From JAGTVB01 sp964624765 (lineage in GTDB: Bacteria > Pseudomonadota > Gammaproteobacteria > HK1), in assembly GCA_964624765.1 (NCBI GenBank), contig CAZUZO010000002.1, forward strand, positions 18,471 to 82,470: a stretch of DNA of 64,000 nucleotides, in the 5' to 3' direction. The notes beneath the pieces were generated by a model. The model was given only the letters and a program-made list of their open reading frames with translations. It searched no databases and had not been told where the DNA came from. Positions 52,701-61,781 of this stretch are shown here, piece after piece (positions within the stretch are counted from its first letter, which is position 1; every line of letters begins with the position of its first letter). The position numbers and the translations under genes are program-made.

Positions 52701-53757
52701 AACGACGGGTCGACCGAAAGCGGCCATGCTCAGCCACGCCAATCTGGCGGCTAATCTGGTCCAACTACGCCGCTGGTTTCCGTGTCTAGCGGATGGGCAG
52801 GAAAGGATGCTGGCGGTGCTGCCGCTGTTTCATGTCTTCGGCATGACCCTGGCGATGAACTTGGGCCTTGCCATCGGGGCGGAACTGCTGCTGCAGCCTC
52901 GGTTTGAGCTGAGACGTCTGTTGAAGACTATCCACAGCAAACGCGCGACCCTTTTCCCCGGCATTCCGGCTTTTTACAGCGCTATCGTCGCTAGCCCCGA
53001 TGCAGCCAAGTACGATCTCACGTCACTGAAGCTTTGCTTGTCTGGCGGCGCCCGGTTGGCGCTTGCGACCAAGCGCCGCTTCGAGGAACTGGTGCGGTGC
53101 CCCCTGATCGAGGGCTACGGGCTCAGCGAAACCTCACCGGTGGCGACCTGCAACCTTGTCGGTGATGGCAATAAACCGGGGTCCATCGGCCTCCCACTTC
53201 CTGGCACCGTGATCGAGATCCGCTCATTAGATGAGCGTCGCAAGGTGCTGGCCGTGGGGCAGCGGGGCGAAATCTGCATCCGTGGCCCGCAGGTCATGGA
53301 TGGCTACTGGCAACGTCCCGTGGATACCGCGGCCACGCTGATCGACGGTTGTCTTCACACCGGTGACGTCGGTTACATGGATGACGAAGGCTATGTCTTT
53401 TTGATCGACAGGCTAAAAGATCTCATCCTCTGCGATGGATATCACGTCTATCCACGAATGATCGAAGAAGCGATCCAGTTACATCCTGCCGTGGAAGGGG
53501 TGGCGGTGATCGGCGTGCCCGATCACCACCGAGGTCAGGCACCGAAGGCGATGGTGAAAGTCAAGAAGGGCTATGCGCTGAGCGAAGAGACGCTACATGC
53601 TTTTCTGCAAGATAAGCTATCGCGGGTCGAGCGGCCACGGGTCATCGAATTTTGCGCTGAGCTGCCAACACTACCGATCGCCAAGCTGTCCAATACAGCG
53701 CTAATGACAGCCGAACAGCCCCGCGCCGGCGGCGATAGTACAGACATCGCGGCATGA
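49738..53757 (+). CDS. Fusion protein: acyltransferase, alpha/beta hydrolase and acyl-CoA ligase
   Basis: 1339 residues with three domains. (1) PlsC-like acyltransferase: NHFARFE at about 53 (HX4E instead of the usual HX4D) and FPEGG at about 124. (2) Alpha/beta hydrolase: oxyanion HGLLAS at about 530, nucleophile GFSVGAD at about 598, then Asp in ASDDP and His in ADRHG at about 706 and 736. (3) AMP-forming ligase: YTGGTTGRPK at about 986, GYGLSET, TGDVGYMDDEG and DRLKDLI at about 1224. All motifs are intact. It heads a beta-oxidation operon. It plausibly handles release, activation and reacylation of fatty acids; an Aas-like protein is the nearest analogue. The start is uncertain (ATG 49738 or 49660). 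Confidence 0.88.
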   Translation: MPAGPLAQSRLQISESACRWTVRAMSILRRHLGVNVRLHHREGQLETGQIFLFNHFARFETFIPQYLIYQQTGAYSRSIAAAELFAADAAFANYLMKVGAVPNNHPRLLPFLAEEILRGRKVIVFPEGGLVKDRRVLDRRGRYSIYSNSAAKRRKHHAGAAVLALVLDALKSALQAFYVAGDTRTLQHWMQQLGFGSVETLLAAVQRPTLIVPANITFYPLRAGDNALRRGFELLKKGLSESFSEELRIEGNILLERTDMDVRIGDPVSPKVLWHDWERRLAARVVRHSDSLDALFVSHTQRNRWDDGLFARQVRRYSRELRDQCMRQMYTGVTVNLSHLASRLILALLEQGTTEVPKALFHKSLYLAIKNVQPEPSLHLHDSLMQAETAGQVMAGTCTDWVEFLSWAVAAELVQVDPEHYRFLPKLTQEQAFHRVRLENPIAVYANELAPASAAVSAVDRALRAASKLDERSFAKLMFADECATYADDKQTFSQPHHQEINQQQTATESGAPYLLLPKRRGVVGVVLIHGLLASPAELRALAEKLHAAGYPIMGVRLRGHGTSPWDLNTRRWQDWLDSVHRGYQIVSALADRVCLLGFSVGADLALRYAAQQPPRLAGVAAVCPPLKFRNRNMMLVPLVHGANQLIRWSSVGDGPMPFSVNVSEHPHINYRHIPIRALRQVSRLVGEIKRHLPQVHCPVLILQASDDPVVEPSGALLIHEQLGSSLKMLYSVPADRHGILHEVTQGTYERLQGFLDSLTNPSIRHKIGRSPWWGSKHRWLRGYPHGIDWDAAIPAKPLGLIFEEAVARFASRPCIDFLGKRFTYAQIQTLVDRAANGLLALGVCRGTKVGLCLPNTPYFVICYYAVLKVGGTVVNYDPLSVARELAYQVEDSHTDIIVTVDLRQVYPKIAALIGRTRLRAVIVCRVGDVLPAVQGVLFAALKRSELASIPTDPEHIPFSDLVDNDGRGQPVTVDPQTDIAVLQYTGGTTGRPKAAMLSHANLAANLVQLRRWFPCLADGQERMLAVLPLFHVFGMTLAMNLGLAIGAELLLQPRFELRRLLKTIHSKRATLFPGIPAFYSAIVASPDAAKYDLTSLKLCLSGGARLALATKRRFEELVRCPLIEGYGLSETSPVATCNLVGDGNKPGSIGLPLPGTVIEIRSLDERRKVLAVGQRGEICIRGPQVMDGYWQRPVDTAATLIDGCLHTGDVGYMDDEGYVFLIDRLKDLILCDGYHVYPRMIEEAIQLHPAVEGVAVIGVPDHHRGQAPKAMVKVKKGYALSEETLHAFLQDKLSRVERPRVIEFCAELPTLPIAKLSNTALMTAEQPRAGGDSTDIAA

Positions 53758-53783
53758 CCAGAACTCGTAAGGAGCCTACTTTG

Positions 53784-54923
53784 ATGAAGAGTATCCTGAT
53801 CGCCGACTATGTGCGCTCTCCGTTTACACAGGCCCACAAAGGGGCGCTGCATAAAGTTCGCCCCGACGAGCTCGCGGCTCAGGTGATCCGGAGCCTCTTG
53901 GCTCGGACCGGGGTCGATACCGAAACCGTCGAGGATCTCATCGTGGGCTGCGCGTTCCCGGAGGCGGAGCAGGGGCTGAACGTCGCCCGCCTGATCGGGT
54001 TCATAGCCGATCTGCCGGTTTCGGTAGCGGCGGTGACCGTGAACCGCTTCTGCGGATCGTCCATGCAAGCGGTACACATGGCGGCCGGCGCCATCCAGAT
54101 GAACGCCGGCGAGGCGTTCATCTGTGCCGGCGTGGAATCCATGAGCAGGGTACCGGTTATGGGCTTTAACCCCTTGCCGCACCCTGGTCTCTATCAGCGC
54201 TATCCGCAGGCCTATGTGAGCATGGGCGAAACCGCCGAGAACGTTGCTCGGCAATGCCAGGTGACGCGCCGCGAGCAGGAGGCCTTCGCACTCACCAGCC
54301 AGCACAAGGCAGCGGCAGCCGAATGCAGCGGGCGTTTTGCCCAGGAAATCGTTCCTATTACCACCAGCGCCGGGCCGCGCGTCGAGCGAGATGGTTGTAT
54401 TCGCGCGGACACGACACTGGAGGCTCTGGAAAAATTGAAGCCTGCCTTTGATGCCACCGGCACGGTGACCGCGGGGACCTCCTCGCCGCTCACTGACGGT
54501 GCCGCGGCGGTTCTCGTTTGCACCGAGGCATGGGCGGAGAAGAACGGTTGCCAGCCTCTGGGGCGGGTGCGGAGTATCGCCACCGCCGGTTGCCCACCGG
54601 AGCTCATGGGGCTTGGGCCGGTGGCGGCTACCCGCAAGGCGCTTGCCCGAGCCAACCTGTCGGTTGCCGATCTCGATGTGGTTGAGCTCAATGAGGCGTT
54701 TGCTTCCCAGAGTATCGCCTGCCTGCGCGAGCTCGGGATAGAGGCGTCCCGGGTCAATCTCGATGGCGGCGCCATTGCCCTCGGACACCCGCTCGGCGCC
54801 AGCGGCGCTCGGATAACCGGCAAGGCGGCGGCGTTGTTGCGGCGCGAGGGTGCCCGCTACGCTCTGGCCACCCAGTGCATCGGTGGCGGCCAAGGCATCG
54901 CCACGATTCTGGAGGCGCTTTAG
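53784..54923 (+). CDS. Acetyl-CoA acyltransferase (3-ketoacyl-CoA thiolase)
   Basis: 379 residues. Last step of beta-oxidation. The acyl-enzyme cysteine is in NRFCGSS (about residue 89), the conserved GHPLGASG (about 334) supplies the His, and the second cysteine is in TQCIGGGQG (about 364). ATG at 53784 chosen, with AAGGAG 9 nt upstream; a longer frame from 53754 overlaps the preceding gene. The dehydrogenase/hydratase gene begins two bases after its stop. Confidence 0.93.
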   Translation: MKSILIADYVRSPFTQAHKGALHKVRPDELAAQVIRSLLARTGVDTETVEDLIVGCAFPEAEQGLNVARLIGFIADLPVSVAAVTVNRFCGSSMQAVHMAAGAIQMNAGEAFICAGVESMSRVPVMGFNPLPHPGLYQRYPQAYVSMGETAENVARQCQVTRREQEAFALTSQHKAAAAECSGRFAQEIVPITTSAGPRVERDGCIRADTTLEALEKLKPAFDATGTVTAGTSSPLTDGAAAVLVCTEAWAEKNGCQPLGRVRSIATAGCPPELMGLGPVAATRKALARANLSVADLDVVELNEAFASQSIACLRELGIEASRVNLDGGAIALGHPLGASGARITGKAAALLRREGARYALATQCIGGGQGIATILEAL

Positions 54924-54924
54924 G

Positions 54925-57264
54925 ATGACGGCGATTCGGAAAGTGGGCGTGGTCGGCGCGGGGGTGATGGGCGCCGGCATCGCGGCTCATATCACCAACG
55001 CCGGGGTACCGGTGCTCCTGCTGGACATCGTTGCCGAGGGTGCCGGCGACCGCAGCGCCCTGGCGGCCGAGGCGCTGGCGAGGCTTCGCAGGGCCGATCC
55101 GCCGGCCTTTATGACCCCAAGCAATGCCGAGCTGATCACCGCCGGCAACACCGAGGACCACTTGGAACGGTTGGCCGAGTGCGACTGGATCATCGAAGCC
55201 GTGGTGGAACGCTTGGAGGTAAAACGCGTCCTCTACGGGAAGATCCACGCGGTGCGTAAACCGGGCTCCATCGTTTCCTCCAACACCTCCACGTTGCCGC
55301 TTGCGCTGCTGACCGGTGGCTTGCCACAGGCATTTAGCCGCGATTTCCTCATCACCCATTTTTTCAACCCACCCCGCTACCTGCGCCTGCTGGAGCTCGT
55401 CACCGGTCCGCAAACGGGGGCGAAACCTGCCGCCATGATCCGCGAGTTTGCCGATGTGGCGCTCGGCAAGGCAGTGATCGACTGCCACGACACGCCCGGC
55501 TTCATCGCCAATCGGATCGGTATCTTTTGGTTGCAATGCGCGGTCACCGAGGCTATCGACGGCGGATTGACCGTCGAGGAAGCCGATGCAGTGCTCAGCC
55601 GCCCGGTAGGGATCCCGAAAACCGGCGTATTCGGTCTGCTCGACCTGGTGGGCCTGGATCTGATGCCCGAGACGCTCGCCAGCATGGCCAAGGCGCTGCC
55701 CCAGAGTGACCATTTCCACTCCATTCTGCGCGAGCCCGAGCTGGTGCGAAGGATGATCGCCGAAGGCTATACTGGTCGCAAAGGCAAGGGGGGCTTCTAT
55801 CGTCTCAACACTTCCTCCGGCAAACGGGTCAAAGAAGCCATCGACCTGCATGCCGGCAGTTACCGCCCCACCGCCGAGCCCCGTCTCGAGAGCCTCAGCG
55901 CCGCCCGGGCCGGTGGGCTTCGGGCGCTGCTAGAGCACACCGACAAAGGCGGGCGCTACGCCTGGCGGGTGCTGTCCCGAACACTGAGTTACGCCGCCTC
56001 TTTGGTGCCGGAGATTGCCGACGATGTGGTGGCCATCGATAGCGCCATGCGGCTCGGCTACCATTGGAAGCACGGTCCCTTCGAACTCATCGACCAGTTA
56101 GGACCCTCCTGGTTGGCGCAGCGCTTGGCAGCCGAAGGCCAAGCAGTACCGGTGCTCCTGCAAGCAGCGGCTAAGGCCGATGGCCAGGGTTTCTACCGCG
56201 TCCGCGACGGCCATCTGCAGTACCTCGGCACGGATCATAGCTATCATCGCGTCAAGCGCCCGACGGGCGTGGCGCTGCTCGCTGACCTCAAACGATGCTC
56301 GCAACCGTTGCTCAGCAATGCGTCCGCGAGCCTCTGGGATGTCGGCGACGGGATCGCTTGTTTCGAGTTTCACACCAAGATGAATGCCATCGACCCTGGT
56401 GTTCTGGAGTTGTTGGAACAAACGCTGCGGGTCGTGCCCGAGCGGGGTGACCGTGCTCTGATCATCTATAACGAAGGGAGGCACTTTTCCGTGGGGGCGA
56501 ACTTGGGACTCGCCCTGTTTGCCGCCAACATCGCCGCCTGGTCGGATATCGATGCCATCGTCCGTCGCGGCCAGGCAGTCTATCAAGCGCTCAAGTACGC
56601 GCCCTTTCCGGTGGTCGGTGCGCCCGCCGGTATAGCCCTCGGCGGAGGTTGCGAGATCTTGTTGCACTGCGATGCGATCCAAGCCCATGCGGAGAGCTAC
56701 CTGGGTCTGGTCGAGGTAGGGGTTGGATTGGTGCCGGCATGGGGGGGGTGCACGGAACTGTTGCGGCGCTGGATGGCAGATGAGCACCGCCCGCGGGGAC
56801 CGATGCCGCCGGTGGCGAAGGCTTTCGAGATCATCAGCCTGGCGAGCGTCGCCAAATCGGCAGCGGAAGCCAAGGCACTGTTGTTTTTGCGCAACGGGGA
56901 TGGCATCACCATGAACCGAGATCGGCTGCTGGCGGATGCGAAGGCCAAAGCACTGGAGCTGGCGCGAGGCTACAGGCCGCCGCCAAGGCCTGAATTCACG
57001 CTCCCCGGCGAATCCGGCCGTATCGCGCTTGACCTCGCCCTGGATAATTTTCATCGCCTCGGTAAGGCGACACCCCACGATGTCGTGGTGTGCAGGCAGC
57101 TGGCACAGGTGCTCACCGGTGGGGAGACCGACATGACGGAAACCGTCTCCGAGGAGGCGCTGCGGGCCCTCGAGCGCGAGAGCTTTAGCCAGCTGGTGCG
57201 GCATCCGGCGACGCTGGCGCGCATCGAGCACATGCTGGCAACCGGTAAGCCTTTGAGGAACTGA
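54925..57264 (+). CDS. 3-hydroxyacyl-CoA dehydrogenase/enoyl-CoA hydratase, FadN-type domain order
   Basis: 779 residues. The dehydrogenase domain comes first (NAD-binding GAGVMGAGIA; then HFFNPPRYLRLLELV and DTPGFIANRIG), and the enoyl-CoA hydratase (crotonase) domain last (GGGCEILLHCDA, VEVGVGLVPAWGG). In E. coli FadB and FadJ the hydratase is N-terminal; the present order matches FadN of Bacillus subtilis. It starts two bases after the thiolase and ends two bases before the acyl-CoA dehydrogenase. It performs the middle two steps of beta-oxidation. Confidence 0.92.
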   Translation: MTAIRKVGVVGAGVMGAGIAAHITNAGVPVLLLDIVAEGAGDRSALAAEALARLRRADPPAFMTPSNAELITAGNTEDHLERLAECDWIIEAVVERLEVKRVLYGKIHAVRKPGSIVSSNTSTLPLALLTGGLPQAFSRDFLITHFFNPPRYLRLLELVTGPQTGAKPAAMIREFADVALGKAVIDCHDTPGFIANRIGIFWLQCAVTEAIDGGLTVEEADAVLSRPVGIPKTGVFGLLDLVGLDLMPETLASMAKALPQSDHFHSILREPELVRRMIAEGYTGRKGKGGFYRLNTSSGKRVKEAIDLHAGSYRPTAEPRLESLSAARAGGLRALLEHTDKGGRYAWRVLSRTLSYAASLVPEIADDVVAIDSAMRLGYHWKHGPFELIDQLGPSWLAQRLAAEGQAVPVLLQAAAKADGQGFYRVRDGHLQYLGTDHSYHRVKRPTGVALLADLKRCSQPLLSNASASLWDVGDGIACFEFHTKMNAIDPGVLELLEQTLRVVPERGDRALIIYNEGRHFSVGANLGLALFAANIAAWSDIDAIVRRGQAVYQALKYAPFPVVGAPAGIALGGGCEILLHCDAIQAHAESYLGLVEVGVGLVPAWGGCTELLRRWMADEHRPRGPMPPVAKAFEIISLASVAKSAAEAKALLFLRNGDGITMNRDRLLADAKAKALELARGYRPPPRPEFTLPGESGRIALDLALDNFHRLGKATPHDVVVCRQLAQVLTGGETDMTETVSEEALRALERESFSQLVRHPATLARIEHMLATGKPLRN

Positions 57265-57266
57265 GG

Positions 57267-59051
57267 ATGGTGGAATACCGAGCGCCGCTACGGGACATGC
57301 GATTCGTCTGGGGGGAGTTGTTCAGCCTCGGGCCATTGCAGCAGCTACCCGGTTACGAGGAGGTGACTCCGGATCTGGTGGAGGCGATCTTACAAGAAGC
57401 GGCGAGATTCTGTGAAAAGGAGCTCGCACCCCTCAACCGCAGCGGTGAACGAGAGGGGTGCCGTTTAGAAAACGGCGTGGTACGCACCCCTAAAGGGTTT
57501 CGGGAAGCCTACCGGGCGTTTGTCGAGGGAGGCTGGGGCGCCTTGAATTGCGCGCCAGAATACGGTGGCCAAGGCCTTCCCCACACCGTGCACGTCCTGG
57601 TCGAGGAGATGATGTGCTCCAGCAATCTTGCCTTCAGTCTCTATCCCGGCTTAACCCACGGGGCTTATGTGGCTCTGGAGCGTTTCGGCAGTCGCGAACT
57701 TCAGGCCATCTATTTGCCGAAGCTGGCCTCTGGAGCCTGGAGCGGCACCATGTGTTTGACCGAACCGCAAGCGGGGACCGACCTCGGTCTCTGCCGGACC
57801 CGGGCGGTGCCGCAAGAAGACGGTCGCTATCGGGTCACGGGAACGAAGATCTTCATCTCTGCCGGGGAACACGATCTGACGGAAAACATCATCCATCTGG
57901 TGTTGGCTCGGACGCCGGGAGCGCCGCCGGGTACCCAAGGCATCAGCGTATTCCTGGTGCCGAAATTCTTGCCCACCGCAACCGAGCCTGTCGGTGCGCG
58001 AAACTCTGTGCTTTGTGGCGCCCTCGAGGACAAGATGGGCCTGCACGGGGCCGCTACCTGTGTGCTGCATTTTGAGGACGCCCAAGGGTTCCTGGTGGGC
58101 GAGGTCAACAAGGGCATGCGGGCCATGTTTTCCATGATGAACAAGGAGCGCCTGGCGGTCGGGATCCAGGGGCTCGGGCTTGCAGAGATCGCTTACCAAG
58201 GGGCTGCCCGCTATGCCCGAGAACGGCTCCAGGGGCGTAGCCCGGCCGGTGCTCAGCACCCGCACAAGCCGGCCGATCCCATCATCGTGCATCCTGATGT
58301 GCGGCGCATGCTGCTCACCATGCGAGCCTATATCGAAGCCTCGCGGGCACTGGCCGTGTGGGTGGCGATGGCCCTGGATCGGGCCAGCCGGCACGCTGAT
58401 CCCAGCCAACGCCAGGAGGCAAGCGATTTGGTTGCTCTGCTGACGCCGGTGGTGAAAGCCTTGTTCACCGACCTCGGCTTTGAAGTCACCAACCTCGGTC
58501 TTCAGGTGTTTGGCGGCCACGGTTACATTCGCGATTATGGCATGGAGCAATTCGTGCGCGATGCCCGCGTCAGCCAGCTGTATGAAGGCACCAATGGGAT
58601 TCAAGGGCTGGATCTGGTGGGGCGCAAACTTCCCGCTCACACCGGCCGTTATCTGCGGCGGTTCTTTCACCCGGTTTTTCACTTCATCGAGACCCATCGC
58701 GCCGACGACCGCCTGAAAGAGTTCATCGGGCCGTTGGAGAAGGCGTTCGTTCGGCTCCAGCGGGCCACCGGATTCATTGCCGAACAGGGCCTTCGAGACC
58801 CCGAGGAGGCCGCTGCCGCCGCCACCGACTACCTGCGGCTGTTTGGTTTAGTGGCGTTGGCCTATCTTTGGGCGCGCATGGCGCAGGTGGCGCTGGAAAA
58901 ACAAGCCGAGGACGAAGCCGGTTTCTACGCCGCTAAACTCGCCACCGCACGCTTTTTCATGGTTCGCCTCCTGCCCCAGAGCGGAAGTCTGCTGGCCGCC
59001 ATCCTGGCCGGCAAGGAGTCGGTGATGGCGTTGGAGGAATCGGCCTTCTGA
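57267..59051 (+). CDS. Acyl-CoA dehydrogenase, FadE-like
   Basis: 594 residues, longer than the classic 380-residue enzymes because of a C-terminal helical extension, as in FadE of B. subtilis and many proteobacteria. Core motifs: GTMCLTEPQAGTDLG, the GTKIFISAGEHDL loop, and the catalytic glutamate in YEGTNGIQ (about residue 442). First step of beta-oxidation, FAD-dependent. Last gene of the operon, two bases after the hydratase/dehydrogenase. With the thiolase and FadN-type protein it forms a full fadN-fadA-fadE-like set. Confidence 0.93.
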   Translation: MVEYRAPLRDMRFVWGELFSLGPLQQLPGYEEVTPDLVEAILQEAARFCEKELAPLNRSGEREGCRLENGVVRTPKGFREAYRAFVEGGWGALNCAPEYGGQGLPHTVHVLVEEMMCSSNLAFSLYPGLTHGAYVALERFGSRELQAIYLPKLASGAWSGTMCLTEPQAGTDLGLCRTRAVPQEDGRYRVTGTKIFISAGEHDLTENIIHLVLARTPGAPPGTQGISVFLVPKFLPTATEPVGARNSVLCGALEDKMGLHGAATCVLHFEDAQGFLVGEVNKGMRAMFSMMNKERLAVGIQGLGLAEIAYQGAARYARERLQGRSPAGAQHPHKPADPIIVHPDVRRMLLTMRAYIEASRALAVWVAMALDRASRHADPSQRQEASDLVALLTPVVKALFTDLGFEVTNLGLQVFGGHGYIRDYGMEQFVRDARVSQLYEGTNGIQGLDLVGRKLPAHTGRYLRRFFHPVFHFIETHRADDRLKEFIGPLEKAFVRLQRATGFIAEQGLRDPEEAAAAATDYLRLFGLVALAYLWARMAQVALEKQAEDEAGFYAAKLATARFFMVRLLPQSGSLLAAILAGKESVMALEESAF

Positions 59052-59323
59052 GGGATTGAACCTCCTGACCAGGTGGCCCGTTAGCGGCGGGGGTCGGAAA
59101 GTCGCGAAGAGTGTGAAAGACATCGGTTACGCTTGGGACATCGCACGATGCGAGCGCTGGCCGGCTTGCAGCCCGCATGCGCCGTCGGTGAGTGGACAGT
59201 CAAGACCCACGCCTTTTTGAGGGATCGGATGGTGACCGAGAGGGTCGATCCGCTTGTCAGCTGCCGGCACCAGGAGGCCTTTCGGCCCCTGGTTTACCCC
59301 CTACTATCGGATACTTCGAGTCG

Positions 59324-59557
59324 TTATGAACCATAAACCCGGTTGTCCGTCCCCGCATCACCCCCTTGCGCGCTGGCGGAAGCGTCCTGGTCGGGGTTGG
59401 ACTGGCTCGCTTCATTCCCGCCGGTGTCGAAGGGAAAGCCGGGGGGCATCGGAGCCAACCCGGCCCCTGCATTAAATGCCGGGTTGCCGTAGCCTGGCGG
59501 GGTGGAGCCTGCTGATTGGGTGGACATCGCATCACCACCACTTTTTCTGTCAGTCAT
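59324..59557 (-). CDS. Small Gly/Ser/Ala/Pro-rich protein (77 aa)
   Basis: 77 residues with GAGAGG 8 nt before the ATG. Low-complexity composition: GSTPPGYGNPAFNAGAGLAP, then SQSNPDQDASASAQGG. It has no hydrophobic helix and no cysteine, so it should be disordered. It lies alone in the 760-base gap between the beta-oxidation operon and the ABC exporter. I recognise no family. The good ribosome site and biased composition make it more likely real than chance, but it is not certain. Confidence 0.4.
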   Translation of the reverse strand: MTDRKSGGDAMSTQSAGSTPPGYGNPAFNAGAGLAPMPPGFPFDTGGNEASQSNPDQDASASAQGGDAGTDNRVYGS

Positions 59558-59811
59558 GAGCTTGCCTCTCTGTTGCTTCAGGGTGAGAAGATATTATCCC
59601 GACGCCGAACGAGTCGCACGGAAATATTGCCGGTCGGGGTGCGACACATTAACGGCGGTACAGACCGGCTTCGGTTATCCCACAAGCGAAGTTCATGGCT
59701 GCCGGGAGGACGTACTCTTATCTCAAATTGCCTACTACATGAAACACTGTGGTAGGAGTTCGGAAACCTGGGGGGAGTGATATCCAGGCGGCCCAGGGCA
59801 CGTCAGTTTTC

Positions 59812-60840
59812 GTGCACAGGATCAATGCATTGCAGACGGGTTGCGCTATAGGCCGCCAGGACAAATTGGACTTTGGGCCATCGATTGCGATGGTTCTGGC
59901 GGTGCTGCTGTTCGGCTGCGGGAACGAAGACAATGTGGCCGTGGGCACGCTGGAGTGGGATCGTGTGGAGCTTATCGCGGAAGCTTCCGAGCCCATTGTG
60001 GAGATTACGGTCAAGGAGGGTTCATCTGTCGGTCAAGGCGATGTCTTACTCAGCCTCGATGATCGCCGGCTGCAGGCCCAGTTCGACGAGGCCCAAGCCG
60101 TTTCTGCAGAAGCCCGTGCAAAGCTAGCAGAGCTGGAGAGAGGGCCCCGGCATGAGCACATCGCGGAAGCGCAGGCGCGTCTGCAAGGCGCGCAAGATGC
60201 ACTGGCGGTGCGCAGCCGCGAGCTGCAGCGTATCCAGCGGCTCGAGCAGAGCTTGCTGGCGAGCCCGGAACAGCTGGATACGGCTCGCAGGCACCGGAAT
60301 GCGGCGCTTGCACAACGGGATCAAGCCCGCGCCGTGCTGGAAGAGCTGCAAACAGGCACCACCGAGGAGGAGCTGGATCAGGCGCGCCACCGTTTAGCAC
60401 AGGCTGAAGCAGCGGTACGTGCCCTGCGGATCTCCCTTGAGCGTCTCACGGTACGGGCACCGGTTAATGGACGGGTGGATGATCTACCCTACGACCTCGG
60501 TGCGCAGCCCCAAAGCGGCGACGTTGTCGCCGTGATGCTGGCGGGCGATCGGCCGTATGCGCGCGTCTACATACCAGAGCACCTACGGGTACACATCAGG
60601 CCCGGCATGCCGGCCCGAGTCGCCGTCGACGGCATGGTGCAGCCATTCGAAGGAATCGTGCGCAAGGTGGCGAGCGATCCCACCTTTACCCCCTACTTTG
60701 CCCTCACCGAGCACGATCGCGGTCGGCTCAGTTATCTTGCTGAAATCGATCTCGAGAGCCCCGACCCGGATCTGCCAGCGGGTATTCCCGTTGAGGCCAG
60801 CTTTCCCAGCGCGCCCATCACTGTGCCGGAGCCACCTTGA
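59812..60840 (+). CDS. HlyD family adaptor (membrane fusion protein) of an ABC exporter
   Basis: About 342 residues. The lipoprotein-like N-terminus MVLAVLLFGCGNED lies around residue 27. Next come the lipoyl half-motif IVEITVKEGSSVGQGDVLLSL, a long coiled coil (about 80-200; DEAQAVSAEARAKLAELERG) and the returning half RAPVNGRVDDLPYDLGAQ. The start is uncertain: GTG 59812, ATG 59890 or GTG 59749. The next gene overlaps its stop. It resembles YbhG of the YbhGFSR drug exporter. Confidence 0.88.
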   Translation: MHRINALQTGCAIGRQDKLDFGPSIAMVLAVLLFGCGNEDNVAVGTLEWDRVELIAEASEPIVEITVKEGSSVGQGDVLLSLDDRRLQAQFDEAQAVSAEARAKLAELERGPRHEHIAEAQARLQGAQDALAVRSRELQRIQRLEQSLLASPEQLDTARRHRNAALAQRDQARAVLEELQTGTTEEELDQARHRLAQAEAAVRALRISLERLTVRAPVNGRVDDLPYDLGAQPQSGDVVAVMLAGDRPYARVYIPEHLRVHIRPGMPARVAVDGMVQPFEGIVRKVASDPTFTPYFALTEHDRGRLSYLAEIDLESPDPDLPAGIPVEASFPSAPITVPEPP

Positions 60841-61781
60841 GCGCTGACTACGCCATCGAAGCTCACCAGCTGACTCGCCGCTTTGGTGGAGTGACGGCGG
60901 TCGACCATATCGATCTCAAAGTCCCCCGGGCACAGATCTACGGTTTCCTGGGGCCGAACGGATCAGGCAAATCCACGACCATCCGTATGCTCTGCGGACT
61001 GCTGATGCCGTCGGAGGGCGAGGCGATCGTGCTCGGTCATCATGTTCCCGGTGACGCCGAGGCACTGAGACACAAGATCGGCTATATGACCCAGAAGTTC
61101 TCGCTCTATGACGACCTCAGTGTTCGTGAGAACCTTGATTTTATCGCTGATATTTACTGTGTGCCCCGCGTTCGGCGCCGGCAACGGGTCGAGACATTGT
61201 TGGAGAAGTATCAGCTTGTGGACCGCTGCCAGCAGCGAGTGGCAACGCTGAGTGGAGGACAGAAACAGCGGCTCGCGCTCGCCGCGGCGACCCTGCACCA
61301 ACCACAACTGTTATTCCTCGATGAACCGACCAGCGCCGTTGATCCGCAGAGCCGACGGGATTTCTGGGAGACGCTATTTGAGCTAGTCGCTGAAGGAACC
61401 ACCATTCTGGTCTCCACCCATTACATGGATGAGGCCGAGCGTTGCCACCGTCTGGCCATCTTGGACCGGGGAGTGATCGTCGCTGACGGTACCCCACGCG
61501 AACTCGAGGTAACCATCGAAGCCGCGGTGATCGAGGTGGAAACTAGCGTTGCTCAGGCAGCGCGGCCGGCGCTATTACCCAAGCCGGGTATCCTCAGCGT
61601 CACACAACTCGGGGTGCGGCTGCGGGTGCTGGTCGACCGCGCCGTCAGTGAACCGTTGCAGGAGGTGCGCGCAGTCCTCGCGGCGGCCGGCATCGATGCC
61701 GCGGCACAACTCGCCCGCCCCAATCTGGAAGATGTGTTCGTCATGGTCACCCAGAGCCGGGGGGGCGTGCGTCAGCCATGA
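60837..61781 (+). CDS. ABC transporter ATP-binding protein, YbhF-like
   Basis: 314 residues from a TTG start that overlaps the upstream TGA (TTGA). One nucleotide-binding domain: Walker A GPNGSGKST, signature LSGGQKQR, Walker B LLFLDEPTSAVDP and H-loop STHYMDEAER. E. coli YbhF has two such domains in one chain; here there is one, so a dimer is expected. Coupled to the adaptor upstream and the permease downstream. Confidence 0.93.
   Translation: MSADYAIEAHQLTRRFGGVTAVDHIDLKVPRAQIYGFLGPNGSGKSTTIRMLCGLLMPSEGEAIVLGHHVPGDAEALRHKIGYMTQKFSLYDDLSVRENLDFIADIYCVPRVRRRQRVETLLEKYQLVDRCQQRVATLSGGQKQRLALAAATLHQPQLLFLDEPTSAVDPQSRRDFWETLFELVAEGTTILVSTHYMDEAERCHRLAILDRGVIVADGTPRELEVTIEAAVIEVETSVAQAARPALLPKPGILSVTQLGVRLRVLVDRAVSEPLQEVRAVLAAAGIDAAAQLARPNLEDVFVMVTQSRGGVRQP

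Noticed and set aside
53571..54980. A 469-codon minus-strand frame antisense to the thiolase gene
   Set aside because: It overlaps a clear thiolase with intact active-site motifs, and its own sequence has no family match.
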